Notes: a model not told the origin generated them from the letters alone. 39,329 bases of DNA from Cytophagales bacterium (GCA_013298865.1 JAAFJL010000031.1:1-39329); one strand, 5' to 3'. Positions 14,960 through 22,446 are shown, counted from the first letter of the stretch. Made by a program: numbers and translations.

Positions 14960-16090
14960 ATGAATATAATAATTTCTAAGGAAAATGTAAAAAATATTTT
15001 TATCCATTTTTTTATATGGATATTATACATAGCCTATGAGTACAGTTTAGTTATTGTCATGGGTGCTCCAATAAATTTTTATGAAACCTTCTCAAACTTT
15101 GCTGTATATGCTATTTTGGTATATTCAAATGTTTTTGGAGGATTCAAATATTTTTTAAAACCTCTTAAATTATTATCACTCATTATTTATATTATTGGCA
15201 TACTAATAGTCTTAATTACATTGAGATTCTATCTAAAAACACAGATTGTCCCGTATTTCAATCCTGTTCTTATAAATCCATACTATGACTTTGGTTTTTT
15301 TATTGCTGAATCTATTCAAAGATTTACTCTTTTCACCGTAATCAGCTTTGTCTATTATTTTTTCAGAAGGTTAAAAGAAGTAGAAAGACAAAAATTAGAA
15401 ATTGAGAAAGAAAAGACTAAAAATGCAGAAGCTCTTCTTGTAAGTGAGGAGGCATTGCGTCTGAGGACAGAACAAGCCCTTGTACATGAGCATGAAATGG
15501 GAATTTTACAAAAAGAGCGAGATGAGGCAGAAATTGGTTTTTTGAGGGCTCAAATCAATCCACATTTTTTGTATAATACTTTAAACTTTTTTTATGCAAA
15601 AGTTTTTGCACATTCGCACGAGGCAGCAGATGGAATAAATTTATTGGTAAAAATGATGAAATATGCTCTCCAGAAAGAAGATAGCAAGGGAATGGTTAGT
15701 TTAGATGAAGAGATTGAGCATCTCAGGAACTTCATTCATCTCAATCAATTGCGATATAGCAATACGCTCCAAATTCAATTTAATGTAAAAGGAGTTACGA
15801 TGTTTAGAAATATTGTTCCTCTAGTATTGGTGACTTTTGTAGAAAATGTGGTAAAACACGGAGATCTTTTAGACCCCCAAAAACCTGCCATAATTAGCCT
15901 TGAATTAACTTCTAAGCAGTTAATCTTTAGTACCAGAAATAAAGTACGACAAGGACCCAAAGAAAAATCTACGGGTATTGGTTTGGATAATACAATTAAA
16001 AGACTAAATTTGAGCTACAATAATGGTTATAGCTTGAAAATAGACGAAAACGAAGAATTTTACTTAACCCAATTCACCTTAAATATTTGA
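14960..16090 (+). CDS. LytS-type sensor histidine kinase
   Basis: A 376-residue membrane kinase of the His_kinase (LytS/YehU) family. Four hydrophobic segments (about 12-32, 43-62, 70-93, 115-137) make up the whole sensor part, with no periplasmic binding domain. A charged coiled coil (about 138-190) leads to the phospho-acceptor H202 in INPHFLYNTLNFF. The ATP-binding part has FVENVVKHGD and the Gly box STGIGLDNTIKRL. The cognate LytTR regulator begins three bases after the stop, so the two are co-translated. The gene is divergent from the lone peptide at 14587-14724. In Gram-positive bacteriocin loci such a kinase senses a secreted peptide, and I suggest the same here by analogy. Confidence 0.9.
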   Translation: MNIIISKENVKNIFIHFFIWILYIAYEYSLVIVMGAPINFYETFSNFAVYAILVYSNVFGGFKYFLKPLKLLSLIIYIIGILIVLITLRFYLKTQIVPYFNPVLINPYYDFGFFIAESIQRFTLFTVISFVYYFFRRLKEVERQKLEIEKEKTKNAEALLVSEEALRLRTEQALVHEHEMGILQKERDEAEIGFLRAQINPHFLYNTLNFFYAKVFAHSHEAADGINLLVKMMKYALQKEDSKGMVSLDEEIEHLRNFIHLNQLRYSNTLQIQFNVKGVTMFRNIVPLVLVTFVENVVKHGDLLDPQKPAIISLELTSKQLIFSTRNKVRQGPKEKSTGIGLDNTIKRLNLSYNNGYSLKIDENEEFYLTQFTLNI

Positions 16091-16093
16091 ACT

Positions 16094-16837
16094 ATGTTAA
16101 ATTGCTTGATTGTAGATGATGAACAAAACGCTGTTGACATTCTTAGTACGTTCGTTGAACAGACCCCTTTTTTGACTTTGTTTAAGGGTACCACTAACCC
16201 AATTGAAGCTGTCGGCTTGATTCAATCAGAGAAAATTGATTTAGTATTTTTGGATATTCATATGCCACAACTTTCTGGCTTAGATTTAGCAAAAATTATT
16301 AAAGGAAAGGTAAAAATCATCTTCACAACTGCTTACTCAGATCATGCCGTTGATGCTTTTGATTTGGAAGCAATTGATTATCTGACCAAGCCAATTCCTT
16401 TTGATCGCTTTCTGAAAGCTGCTCAAAAAGCAGTAAATACCAATACAGGAAATCCTGCCCCAGAAGTGAAAGCAAATGAAATCAGAGAGAATGATTTTAT
16501 TTTAGTAAAGACAGAAAATAAAGGGAAATTTATTAAAATTAATATCTATGACATCGTTTTTGTAGAAGGCTTGAAAAACTATATCTCTATCTATACCGTT
16601 GAAAATGAGAAGATTGTGACTTTAATGACCTTAAAAGACATGGAGGAGACTTTACCAACAAAAGACTTTGTCCGTGTTCATAAATCATACATCATTGCGA
16701 TGGACAGCGTGAAAGTAATTGATGGAAATCAGATTTTTTTGAAAGAACTCAAAGCAGCTATCCCACTCGGAGAAAGCTACAGAGCACCATTCTTTGAAAA
16801 TCTTGAGAAAAAAGTAAAAGGTGGTAGAAGACAATAA
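16094..16837 (+). CDS. LytTR-family response regulator
   Basis: A 247-residue partner of the kinase. The receiver domain (1-120) has the acidic pair D8-D9, phospho-acceptor D54 in FLDIHMPQLSG, T82 in FTTAYSDHAVDAF and the conserved Lys in DYLTKPIPFDRF. A linker leads to a LytTR DNA-binding domain (about 140-245) with DFILVKTENKGKFIKINIYD, VEGLKNYISIYT and the FVRVHKSYII signature. The receiver is complete, in contrast to the LuxR-type regulator at 13179-13862. LytTR proteins usually bind upstream of -35, which suits the position of TTGGTGTAA at the five shared promoters. Whether it binds there cannot be settled from sequence. Confidence 0.92.
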   Translation: MLNCLIVDDEQNAVDILSTFVEQTPFLTLFKGTTNPIEAVGLIQSEKIDLVFLDIHMPQLSGLDLAKIIKGKVKIIFTTAYSDHAVDAFDLEAIDYLTKPIPFDRFLKAAQKAVNTNTGNPAPEVKANEIRENDFILVKTENKGKFIKINIYDIVFVEGLKNYISIYTVENEKIVTLMTLKDMEETLPTKDFVRVHKSYIIAMDSVKVIDGNQIFLKELKAAIPLGESYRAPFFENLEKKVKGGRRQ

Positions 16838-16917
16838 TTCGACATTCGGTTTTCGATGTTCGATTTTTGTTTTCCGAACATCGAATAACAAAAATCGAAC
16901 ATCTAATCCCGAAAACC
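16838..16917. repeat. Inverted repeat of TTCGATGTTCGATTTTTG words
   Basis: ttcgacattcggttttcgat and gttcgatttttgttttccg face gaacatcgaataacaaaaat and cgaacatctaatcccgaaaa. The word is shared with 13893-13995. It lies between the convergent ends of the LytTR gene and the small acidic gene. Confidence 0.75.
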
Positions 16918-17055
16918 TCATGCTTCTAATCGACGAATCATATCGTCAATTTCGTCCAAAACATCTTGTGTTGCACCAAAGAACACATCATCATCAGAGC
17001 CGTCCAAGTCTTCCCAGTCAAGCTCCCATTTCTCAATTCCTACATCTTTTTTCAT
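16918..17055 (-). CDS. Small acidic protein, last gene of the TolC operon
   Basis: A 45-residue product (MKKDVGIEKWELDWEDLDGS, then a DDD run and DEIDDMIRRLEA). It is strongly acidic with a Trp-containing middle, and has no signal peptide, Cys or double glycine. It lies 121 bases after the TolC-type gene on the same strand. Together with the acidic 41-residue product at 4498-4623 it forms a pair of small locus proteins that do not look like precursors. A cytoplasmic accessory or immunity role is possible. I do not recognise a family. Confidence 0.55.
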   Translation of the reverse strand: MKKDVGIEKWELDWEDLDGSDDDVFFGATQDVLDEIDDMIRRLEA

Positions 17056-17176
17056 GATTAAAATAGTTTAAAGTATATGAATGATAAAAATATTGTTTCT
17101 AATGATAAATAAATAGCTATTGGTCTGGATTTTTGAGTGTAAATACACCCAGCAACAAGAAGGTCTCTGATAATTG

Positions 17177-18670
17177 TTAATTGTTAACTGATAACTGATA
17201 AAAGTCTATGATTTTTTTTCTGAAAACACATTCGTATTTCGATTGTACTTGGTTACTACGAACTTTGTCAAGATTAGTTTTGGCAAGGTTATAATCCACA
17301 AAACTTATCTTGCCCAGATTAAAGCTATACTCTGATGTTCGGAAGGCTTCTTCGATTGCTTTCACCTGATTATCAATGGCTTCCAAACGTTGATGTGCCG
17401 CCGTGAGGTCATTATATGCTTGTTCTATACGCTGCCGAAGCTGTTGATGAACAATATCTGATTGATACTCCGCATTCTTTTTTTCTATAACGCTCTTTAC
17501 TATACGATTCTTTGCTGAAAATCCATTGAAGATTGGAATCTTAACGGTAAGATTAATGTATTTTGTAAGGTTATTTCCTAACTGATTAAAATATCCAAAA
17601 GGTTTGATTTCTCCACCTTGAACCTCTTGACGTATATACACAGGAGTTCGTTGTCCATTCATTAAAACAAAGGCTTCAGATGATGGTGACTCTACTATCT
17701 GAGAAGTTCCATCCGAGACAAATCCTTTGGCAATAGATGAATATTGGGTACTCATTCCCAAGCCCAAACTCACGGTTGGGTATTGGTAACTTTTGGCAAT
17801 TTCGATTCCAGTTTTGGCACTTTTTATCCGTAAATCTGATGCCCTGATTTCAGGTCGAATCAGTCGGGCATTGTCAAAAATCTCATTGGCAGAGTGAAGT
17901 TCTTTCGCTTTGATAAAAGTAAAATCTCTTGCCTCCAAACGTTGTAATTTTAATACATCATTTGCTTCAAAATTCATTAATTGCAAAAGAGATAATTTTG
18001 CAGCTTGCAAAGCATTTTTGGTATTAACAACTCCCAATTCATCATTGGCTAATTGAGCTTTCAAGTCCAAAACATTTCTTTCTGGAACAATCCCCGCTTG
18101 GGCTAATTGTGTAGTTTTTTCTATTTGAATTTCTGTAATTTCTTTTTGATGCAAACCCACCGAAAGCATATCTTCTTGATTCAGAATTTGTAGATAAGCA
18201 ACTATTACATTCAATGAAATTTGGTCACGTGTAGAAGCAATATCCAACTTGGCGGCTTCCAGATTTAGTTGCTGTTGTTTGATATTATTTTGCAATTGAT
18301 AGCCTGCATACACTACTACGCTCGACCCCAAAGACCATTGAGACGAATTGATTGACTGGTCTGCATAGTTATTGGTATAAGGGTCGATACTTCGCCCAGC
18401 GTTATAGCCTTGTCCTAATTGCCCGTTCAAAGAAGGTAGTTTATTGAATTTGGATTGATTCAAGTTGACAAGTCCAGTCTCTACTTGTAACATGTTTTGT
18501 TTGACTTGTAAATTATTAGCCAAAGCGATTTCGATACACTCCTGCAAAGAATATACACCATCTGCTTTTCTGGGAATGTTTTTTTGTGAAGGCTCAAAAG
18601 CCAACATTTGTGCATTTGTGTTCAAACACAAAAGCCACAAACAAAACAAAATGTATCTGTGGAATTTCAT
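17177..18670 (-). CDS. TolC-family outer membrane efflux protein
   Basis: A 497-residue channel subunit with signal peptide MKFHRYILFCLWLLCLNTNA. Two outer-membrane-efflux repeats follow: YSLQECIEIALANNLQVKQN opens the first, and long alternating Leu/Ala/Gln helices build the periplasmic tunnel. It would receive peptides from the HlyD adaptor and C39 exporter at 184-3693. The gene is 150 bases downstream of a small lipoprotein and probably belongs to the transcript starting at promoter 20516-20560, so it is co-regulated with the rest of the export line although 13.5 kb away. The final codons (YQLSVNN) coincide with repeated words ATCAGTTATCAGTTAAC, so the C-terminus overlaps a word repeat. 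Confidence 0.93.
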   Translation of the reverse strand: MKFHRYILFCLWLLCLNTNAQMLAFEPSQKNIPRKADGVYSLQECIEIALANNLQVKQNMLQVETGLVNLNQSKFNKLPSLNGQLGQGYNAGRSIDPYTNNYADQSINSSQWSLGSSVVVYAGYQLQNNIKQQQLNLEAAKLDIASTRDQISLNVIVAYLQILNQEDMLSVGLHQKEITEIQIEKTTQLAQAGIVPERNVLDLKAQLANDELGVVNTKNALQAAKLSLLQLMNFEANDVLKLQRLEARDFTFIKAKELHSANEIFDNARLIRPEIRASDLRIKSAKTGIEIAKSYQYPTVSLGLGMSTQYSSIAKGFVSDGTSQIVESPSSEAFVLMNGQRTPVYIRQEVQGGEIKPFGYFNQLGNNLTKYINLTVKIPIFNGFSAKNRIVKSVIEKKNAEYQSDIVHQQLRQRIEQAYNDLTAAHQRLEAIDNQVKAIEEAFRTSEYSFNLGKISFVDYNLAKTNLDKVRSNQVQSKYECVFRKKIIDFYQLSVNN

Positions 18671-18699
18671 AGTTTCAAGAGTTTAGTTTTTATTTTGCA

Positions 18700-18829
18700 G
18701 TAAAAGGGTCGAAAGGTAAAAGGTGAACGGTACACGGTGAACGGTAAATTTGTACCACATAAAACGTGTACCGTTCACCATACACCGTTCACCATTTTTA
18801 CCGTGTACCGTTCACCGATTTTACCTCGG
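18700..18829. repeat. Inverted repeat of GGTGAACGGTACACGG words
   Basis: aaaaggtgaacggtacacgg and tgaacggtaaatt on the left face tgtaccgttcaccatacacc and gttcaccatttttaccgtgt on the right. The same words occur at 30594-30741. The stop of the lipoprotein gene at 18821-19033 lies within the edge of this repeat. Confidence 0.85.
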
Positions 18830-19033
18830 CGTGCCTGATCCTTCCAAAGGTGCATCAGTATTAGGTGCAACTTTACCTGGCGTAATAACATTAGGACTTT
18901 CAGTCGGTGGTGTTACAGGCACTTCATTTTTAGGTACAGTCGTTTTAGGGACTATACTTTCTTCTTGCTCACGGCAAGCTACGGCACAAACACTAATGGT
19001 AAGTACGGCAGCAAAAATCCATCTTTTTTTCAT
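18821..19033 (-). CDS. Small Pro/Thr-rich lipoprotein
   Basis: A 70-residue product from the ATG at 19033, chosen because it places a signal peptide at the very start (MKKRWIFAAVLTISVCAVAC). The Cys after CAVA fits a loose lipobox. The mature part is low-complexity, rich in Pro, Thr, Val and Glu (VPKTTVPKNEVPVTPP), as in surface-tethered linker lipoproteins. It lies between the 8-Cys protein and the TolC-type gene in the peptide operon. It is the second small lipoprotein in this regulon (the other is 11297-11500); an immunity role is possible but unproven. Confidence 0.65.
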   Translation of the reverse strand: MKKRWIFAAVLTISVCAVACREQEESIVPKTTVPKNEVPVTPPTESPNVITPGKVAPNTDAPLEGSGTPR

Positions 19034-19150
19034 GATATTATTTTGTCCCTCACCCCACAGGGAGTGTTTAGAATATGACATCTTTCTCAGGGGTACAGAA
19101 AGTGTTTTCGTTAAGCTATAAGTTTTGCACAAATAGCTCTCAGTTCAAAA

Positions 19151-19576
19151 TCAAGCCATTACTTCACCTACTTCGCCAACCAACTTTGCTTCAATATTTC
19201 TGATAATTTCATTGCAATTGGCACAGGCTTTTGCACCTTCTTGGGCAAACCAACGGCACTTACTCCGAATCGCACAGGCTTGTAAACCATCTTCTACTCT
19301 GTCAAGAGCCTTGACAATTTTACCAACCAAACCGCATTCATGTCCGTCCCATTGGTGGCAACCACCTTTGGCACAGTTTCCAGCAAAACGAAAACGTTCT
19401 TCAGCAGGACGACCTTTCTTGGCTTCTTCTACAAAAGTTTTATCAATTTGAATTGGCTCGGGCAAATAATCTACTTTACCGTCTGCTTGAACAATCCCAA
19501 AAAGTGATGCTCCTGGCTTTGCTACATAACTCGGACAAAGCAAATGTTCTGATGATTTTGATTCTTGCGTATTCAT
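19151..19576 (-). CDS. Cysteine-rich protein of unknown function
   Basis: A 141-residue soluble protein with eight Cys (14, 68, 73, 81, 101, 107, 118, 121). Visible motifs are LLCPSYVAKPGASLFGIV, RFRFAGNCAKGGCHQWDG, CGLVGKI, ACAIRSKCRWFAQEG and ACANC. Spacings such as CxxxxC and CxxC, plus His/Trp neighbours, would suit a metal centre or an Fe-S cluster; disulfides are less likely because there is no signal peptide. It follows three GG-leader peptides in one operon (105-base gap) and precedes a lipoprotein, so it may modify, bind or guard those peptides. I do not recognise a named family. Confidence 0.75.
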   Translation of the reverse strand: MNTQESKSSEHLLCPSYVAKPGASLFGIVQADGKVDYLPEPIQIDKTFVEEAKKGRPAEERFRFAGNCAKGGCHQWDGHECGLVGKIVKALDRVEDGLQACAIRSKCRWFAQEGAKACANCNEIIRNIEAKLVGEVGEVMA

Positions 19577-19681
19577 AATTATTGAGATTATTGAGCTTTA
19601 AGCTGGGAGCTATAAGCCGTCAGCTTTTATTATTTTATTAAAAAACTAATCACTAACGGCTTAATTTTCAGATAGTTATTT

Positions 19682-19915
19682 TTATGCTTCTACTGCTGTT
19701 AAAATATCAAGCCATTTAATTGGTGGAAAAAATCTTCCGCCCGCATAAGCTTCTACGCCACCTGCTTTGATTTTCTGAAGTGTCTCTTCATTCATCACTC
19801 CTAAATTATCTATCTGGGCTAATTGCTTCATCAGAATACCTTTAGCGACTTCTTTTTGTTCTGATGAAAGGCTATTAACTGCATCTTTCAATTGTTGAAT
19901 ATTCTCGATTTCCAT
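19682..19915 (-). CDS. GG-leader peptide T1
   Basis: A 77-residue product. The long amphipathic leader starts MEIENIQQLKDAVNSLSSEQ, has IDNLGVMNEETLQKIKAGG and ends with GG at 52-53. The Cys-free core begins VEAYAGGRFFPPIKWLDI and ends LTAVEA. The leader is clearly related to those of the next two genes upstream: all share LG/CG, a run of acidic residues, ETL or ETR, and KI/KL-AGG. This second leader type differs from the 29-residue leaders at 4654-5743. Probably a C39-exporter substrate. Confidence 0.8.
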   Translation of the reverse strand: MEIENIQQLKDAVNSLSSEQKEVAKGILMKQLAQIDNLGVMNEETLQKIKAGGVEAYAGGRFFPPIKWLDILTAVEA

Positions 19916-19952
19916 TGTTCATTGTTTTAGAGATTTAGATTTATGTTAGAAA

Positions 19953-20210
19953 TTAAATTTGCTTTGCTGAACCCGCTGATTTGATTCCAAATGGATCTCT
20001 GTCTGGGTCATACCAAATACCAAGTACTTGATTGATAATGTCACTTTTGAGAATACCCCCAGCGATTTTCTTTAAAGTATCTTGATTGATTTCGCCTAAG
20101 TGATCTACCTCGGCTAATTTTTTCATAAATACCTCTGTGATTGCATCTTTTTGCTCTGGCGAAAGGTTTTTGATAACCTCAACGGCTTTTTGGATTTCTG
20201 CTAATTGCAT
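19953..20210 (-). CDS. GG-leader peptide T2
   Basis: An 85-residue product. The leader MQLAEIQKAVEVIKNLSPEQ continues to VDHLGEINQDTLKKIAGG with GG at 51-52. The core begins ILKSDIINQVLGIWYDPDRD and ends KSAGSAKQI; it contains no Cys. The leader is about half identical by eye to that of peptide T1, while the core is different, the usual sign of a conserved recognition part and a variable product. CTCTAAAC precedes its start. It lies between T1 and T3 with gaps of 34-37 bases, so the trio is co-transcribed. Confidence 0.82.
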   Translation of the reverse strand: MQLAEIQKAVEVIKNLSPEQKDAITEVFMKKLAEVDHLGEINQDTLKKIAGGILKSDIINQVLGIWYDPDRDPFGIKSAGSAKQI

Positions 20211-20244
20211 GATTTTATTAAGTTTAGAGAGTTGTTAATCATTT

Positions 20245-20478
20245 TTAGAATTCTAATGCCCCACCATTTTTCGGATTTGGCCATGCAATCAATCCTACTG
20301 TACCCCAATCATCTGGGAAACCTATCGGTGAAATAGGGAATACTCCCCCACCAGCAAGTTTTGTTCTTGTTTCGTCATCTAAATCACCACAGTTATCAAT
20401 ACTGGCGATTTCTTTCATGTAGTCTTCCTGAGACTGACCTTTTTTCTTTTTCCACTCTTTTGTGCTATCAGTTGCCAT
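20245..20478 (-). CDS. GG-leader peptide T3
   Basis: A 77-residue product, first gene after promoter 20516-20560. The N-terminus is Lys-rich (MATDSTKEWKKKKGQSQEDY), then IASIDNCGDLDDETRTKLAG ends in GGG at 43-45. The Gly/Pro/Trp-rich core begins VFPISPIGFPDDWGTVGLIA and ends NPKNGGALEF. The leader keeps only the last 20 positions of the T1/T2 pattern, with Cys in place of Leu. The core has no Cys, so lanthionine rings are not possible. It may be an unmodified bacteriocin or a target of another enzyme. Confidence 0.8.
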   Translation of the reverse strand: MATDSTKEWKKKKGQSQEDYMKEIASIDNCGDLDDETRTKLAGGGVFPISPIGFPDDWGTVGLIAWPNPKNGGALEF

Positions 20479-20515
20479 AATGTTTTGAGGTTTAAATTGT
20501 TATTGTTTTCTGTCA

Positions 20516-20560
20516 CAAATTTGTACTCTGAAAATGGCTTCTGAAAAATTGTTACACCAA
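20516..20560 (-). promoter_or_regulatory. Shared regulon promoter P5 (peptide trio-TolC operon)
   Basis: Minus strand: TTGGTGTAA (20560-20552) and box CAAATTTG (20523-20516) within TACAAATTTGTG, with the same 41-base spacing. The upstream partner is GTCT instead of GTCC, 18 bases away. It starts the operon T3-T2-T1, 8-Cys protein, lipoprotein, TolC and acidic protein. It is divergent from the fur promoter. Confidence 0.8.
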
Positions 20561-20619
20561 CACCCCTTTTTTACAGACAAGTCAAAGCCAAACTACCGAC
20601 AATACTCTCTTTCAATAGG

Positions 20620-20650
20620 TTGCAGTTATGAATCAAAACTGATATTTTTG
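20620..20650 (+). promoter_or_regulatory. Probable promoter of the Fur-family gene
   Basis: TTG at 20620 and the perfect -7 box TATTTTTG (20643-20650) are 23 bases apart, close to the spacing known for Bacteroidota sigma-A promoters. The start codon is 46 bases downstream of the box. Confidence 0.55.
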
Positions 20651-20695
20651 TGTTAATAATATAGAATTAGTCCAAATCAAATATGCAATCCAAAT

Positions 20696-21190
20696 ATGCA
20701 GTCCAACTCAAATCCAGATTCTGTCAAGAAAATATTTACGGCTTACCTCGAAAACAAGGGTCTTCGTAAAACGCCAGAACGCTTTGCGATTTTGGAAGAA
20801 ATCTATTCTCGTGACGACCACTTTGATGTTGAAGAATTATATATTTCGATGAAAAATAAGAAATACCAAGTCTCACGGGCAACAGTTTATAATACCCTTG
20901 ATGTATTGGTTGAGTGTGATTTAGTAACCAAACACCAGTTCGGAGGCAATCAGGCTCAGTACGAAAAATCTTATGGTCGTAAACAACACGACCACCTGAT
21001 ATGCACTGATTGTCACCACGTTACAGAATTTTGTGACCCCCGTGTACAAGGAATTCAGAACATGGTTGGCGAGATGCTCCAATTCAATGTCATGCACCAT
21101 TCATTGATTTTTTATGGCTCATGCACCAAAACCGACTGCGAACACAAAAGAACAATGATTGCTGAAAAACGTGAAATTTCAGAGAGATAA
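20696..21190 (+). CDS. Fur/PerR-family metal-dependent repressor
   Basis: A 164-residue regulator. The N-terminal winged helix (about 10-85) has [20 protein letters not shown] and the recognition helix [19 protein letters not shown]. The metal-binding half has the [20 protein letters not shown] motif, and a second Cys pair ([10 protein letters not shown]) gives the structural zinc site. In Bacteroidota, orphan members of this type sense iron, zinc or peroxide; which one cannot be told here. A 13-base direct duplication (aaatatgcartcc) covers the start, making two ATGs in different frames; only that at 20696 opens the full protein. An ATPase gene follows by two bases. Confidence 0.92.
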   Translation: MQSNSNPDSVKKIFTAYLENKGLRKTPERFAILEEIYSRDDHFDVEELYISMKNKKYQVSRATVYNTLDVLVECDLVTKHQFGGNQAQYEKSYGRKQHDHLICTDCHHVTEFCDPRVQGIQNMVGEMLQFNVMHHSLIFYGSCTKTDCEHKRTMIAEKREISER

Positions 21191-21192
21191 CC

Positions 21193-22446
21193 ATGATTCC
21201 AATTAAACACTACGCTATTTTCTTATCGAATGAAAGTGATAAAAATGCCCTCATCGAGGAGATTCTTTCCCAAAAACTGACTGGTTTTTTAGCTAATTTC
21301 AATGAATTGGTAGGTGTACTTTTTTCAAAGATTAGTATTTCTGAAATATTAGAAGAAGAAGACCGTCATGGTTTCACGGAGGTAACCAGAACCTTGAATC
21401 GGAGTTTAAAATCTATGTCGAGCGGGGAACAGAAAAAGGTCTTTCTGAATCATTTACTTACTCAGAAATTCGACTTTATGATTCTGGATAACCCTTTCGA
21501 TAATCTTGATAATCAGACAATTACGTCGCTACACAATACATTATACAAAGCTGCAAATACAACATCATTCATTCAATTTGTTCATCGAGAACGAGATTTA
21601 TTGCCTTTTATCAACAACATTATTACGGTTGAAAAAAAGCGAAATTTCGTACTACATCCCGACAAAAACCAGTTTCTTCTTCAATACAAAGCCCTGCATG
21701 AGAATCATTTTTCGGGGGATATTCCAGCATCAATTTGTCGGTATGATTTAGCCAATAATGAGTTGATAAAATTCCAAAATGTAAATGTGAGTTATAACGA
21801 AAAACCTATTTTACAGAACATCACTTGGACGATTCAGAAGGGTGAATTTTGGCATTTGAGAGGTCCGAATGGTTCAGGAAAAACAACAATCTTATCCATG
21901 ATAACGGGGGATAATCCCAAAGGTTATGGTCAAGATTTAACACTTTTTGGAAGAAAAAAAGGAAGTGGAGAAAGCGTTTGGACAATTAAAGAAAATATTG
22001 GTTACGTTACGCCCAACATGACGGATTTGTTCAGCACAAGACATACTCTGGAACAAATGCTGATTTCTGGCTTTCATGATTCGATTGGACTCTACGTCTA
22101 TCCGACTGATTCACAGGTACATACAGCAAAGTATTGGTTAAAATTAATTGGAATGGAAGACCTTAGTCAGCAACTTTTTTGTTTACTTTCGGCAGGGCAA
22201 CAGCGTATGGCTTTGGTGGTGCGAGCAATGATAAAACATCCGCCACTTTTGATTTTGGATGAAGCCATTGCTGGACTCGACGACCATTATACGTTTTTGG
22301 TAGTTTCCTTGATTAATAAAATTGCTGCTGAAAAAACGACTACCATTTTGTATGTTTCTCATAGAAATGAAGAAGGGCTTTTTCCAAGAAGTATTTTTGA
22401 ACTGACTCCCACCGAAAATGGGTCAGTTGGAAACATTTTAAGTTGA
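21193..22446 (+). CDS. Tandem ABC ATPase, ModF/PhrA-like, with degenerate first domain
   Basis: A 417-residue cytoplasmic protein with two ABC ATPase modules and no membrane part. The second module is intact: Walker A GPNGSGKTT at 224-232, signature LLSAGQQRM and Walker B LLILDEAIAGLD. The first keeps SSGEQKK and Walker B FMILDNPFDNLD but has no P-loop (SDKNALIEE stands where it should be), so it probably cannot bind ATP in the usual way. The layout resembles E. coli ModF (PhrA), whose role is unclear. The gene begins two bases after the Fur-family repressor and is surely in its operon, which hints at a metal-linked function. Confidence 0.85.
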   Translation: MIPIKHYAIFLSNESDKNALIEEILSQKLTGFLANFNELVGVLFSKISISEILEEEDRHGFTEVTRTLNRSLKSMSSGEQKKVFLNHLLTQKFDFMILDNPFDNLDNQTITSLHNTLYKAANTTSFIQFVHRERDLLPFINNIITVEKKRNFVLHPDKNQFLLQYKALHENHFSGDIPASICRYDLANNELIKFQNVNVSYNEKPILQNITWTIQKGEFWHLRGPNGSGKTTILSMITGDNPKGYGQDLTLFGRKKGSGESVWTIKENIGYVTPNMTDLFSTRHTLEQMLISGFHDSIGLYVYPTDSQVHTAKYWLKLIGMEDLSQQLFCLLSAGQQRMALVVRAMIKHPPLLILDEAIAGLDDHYTFLVVSLINKIAAEKTTTILYVSHRNEEGLFPRSIFELTPTENGSVGNILS

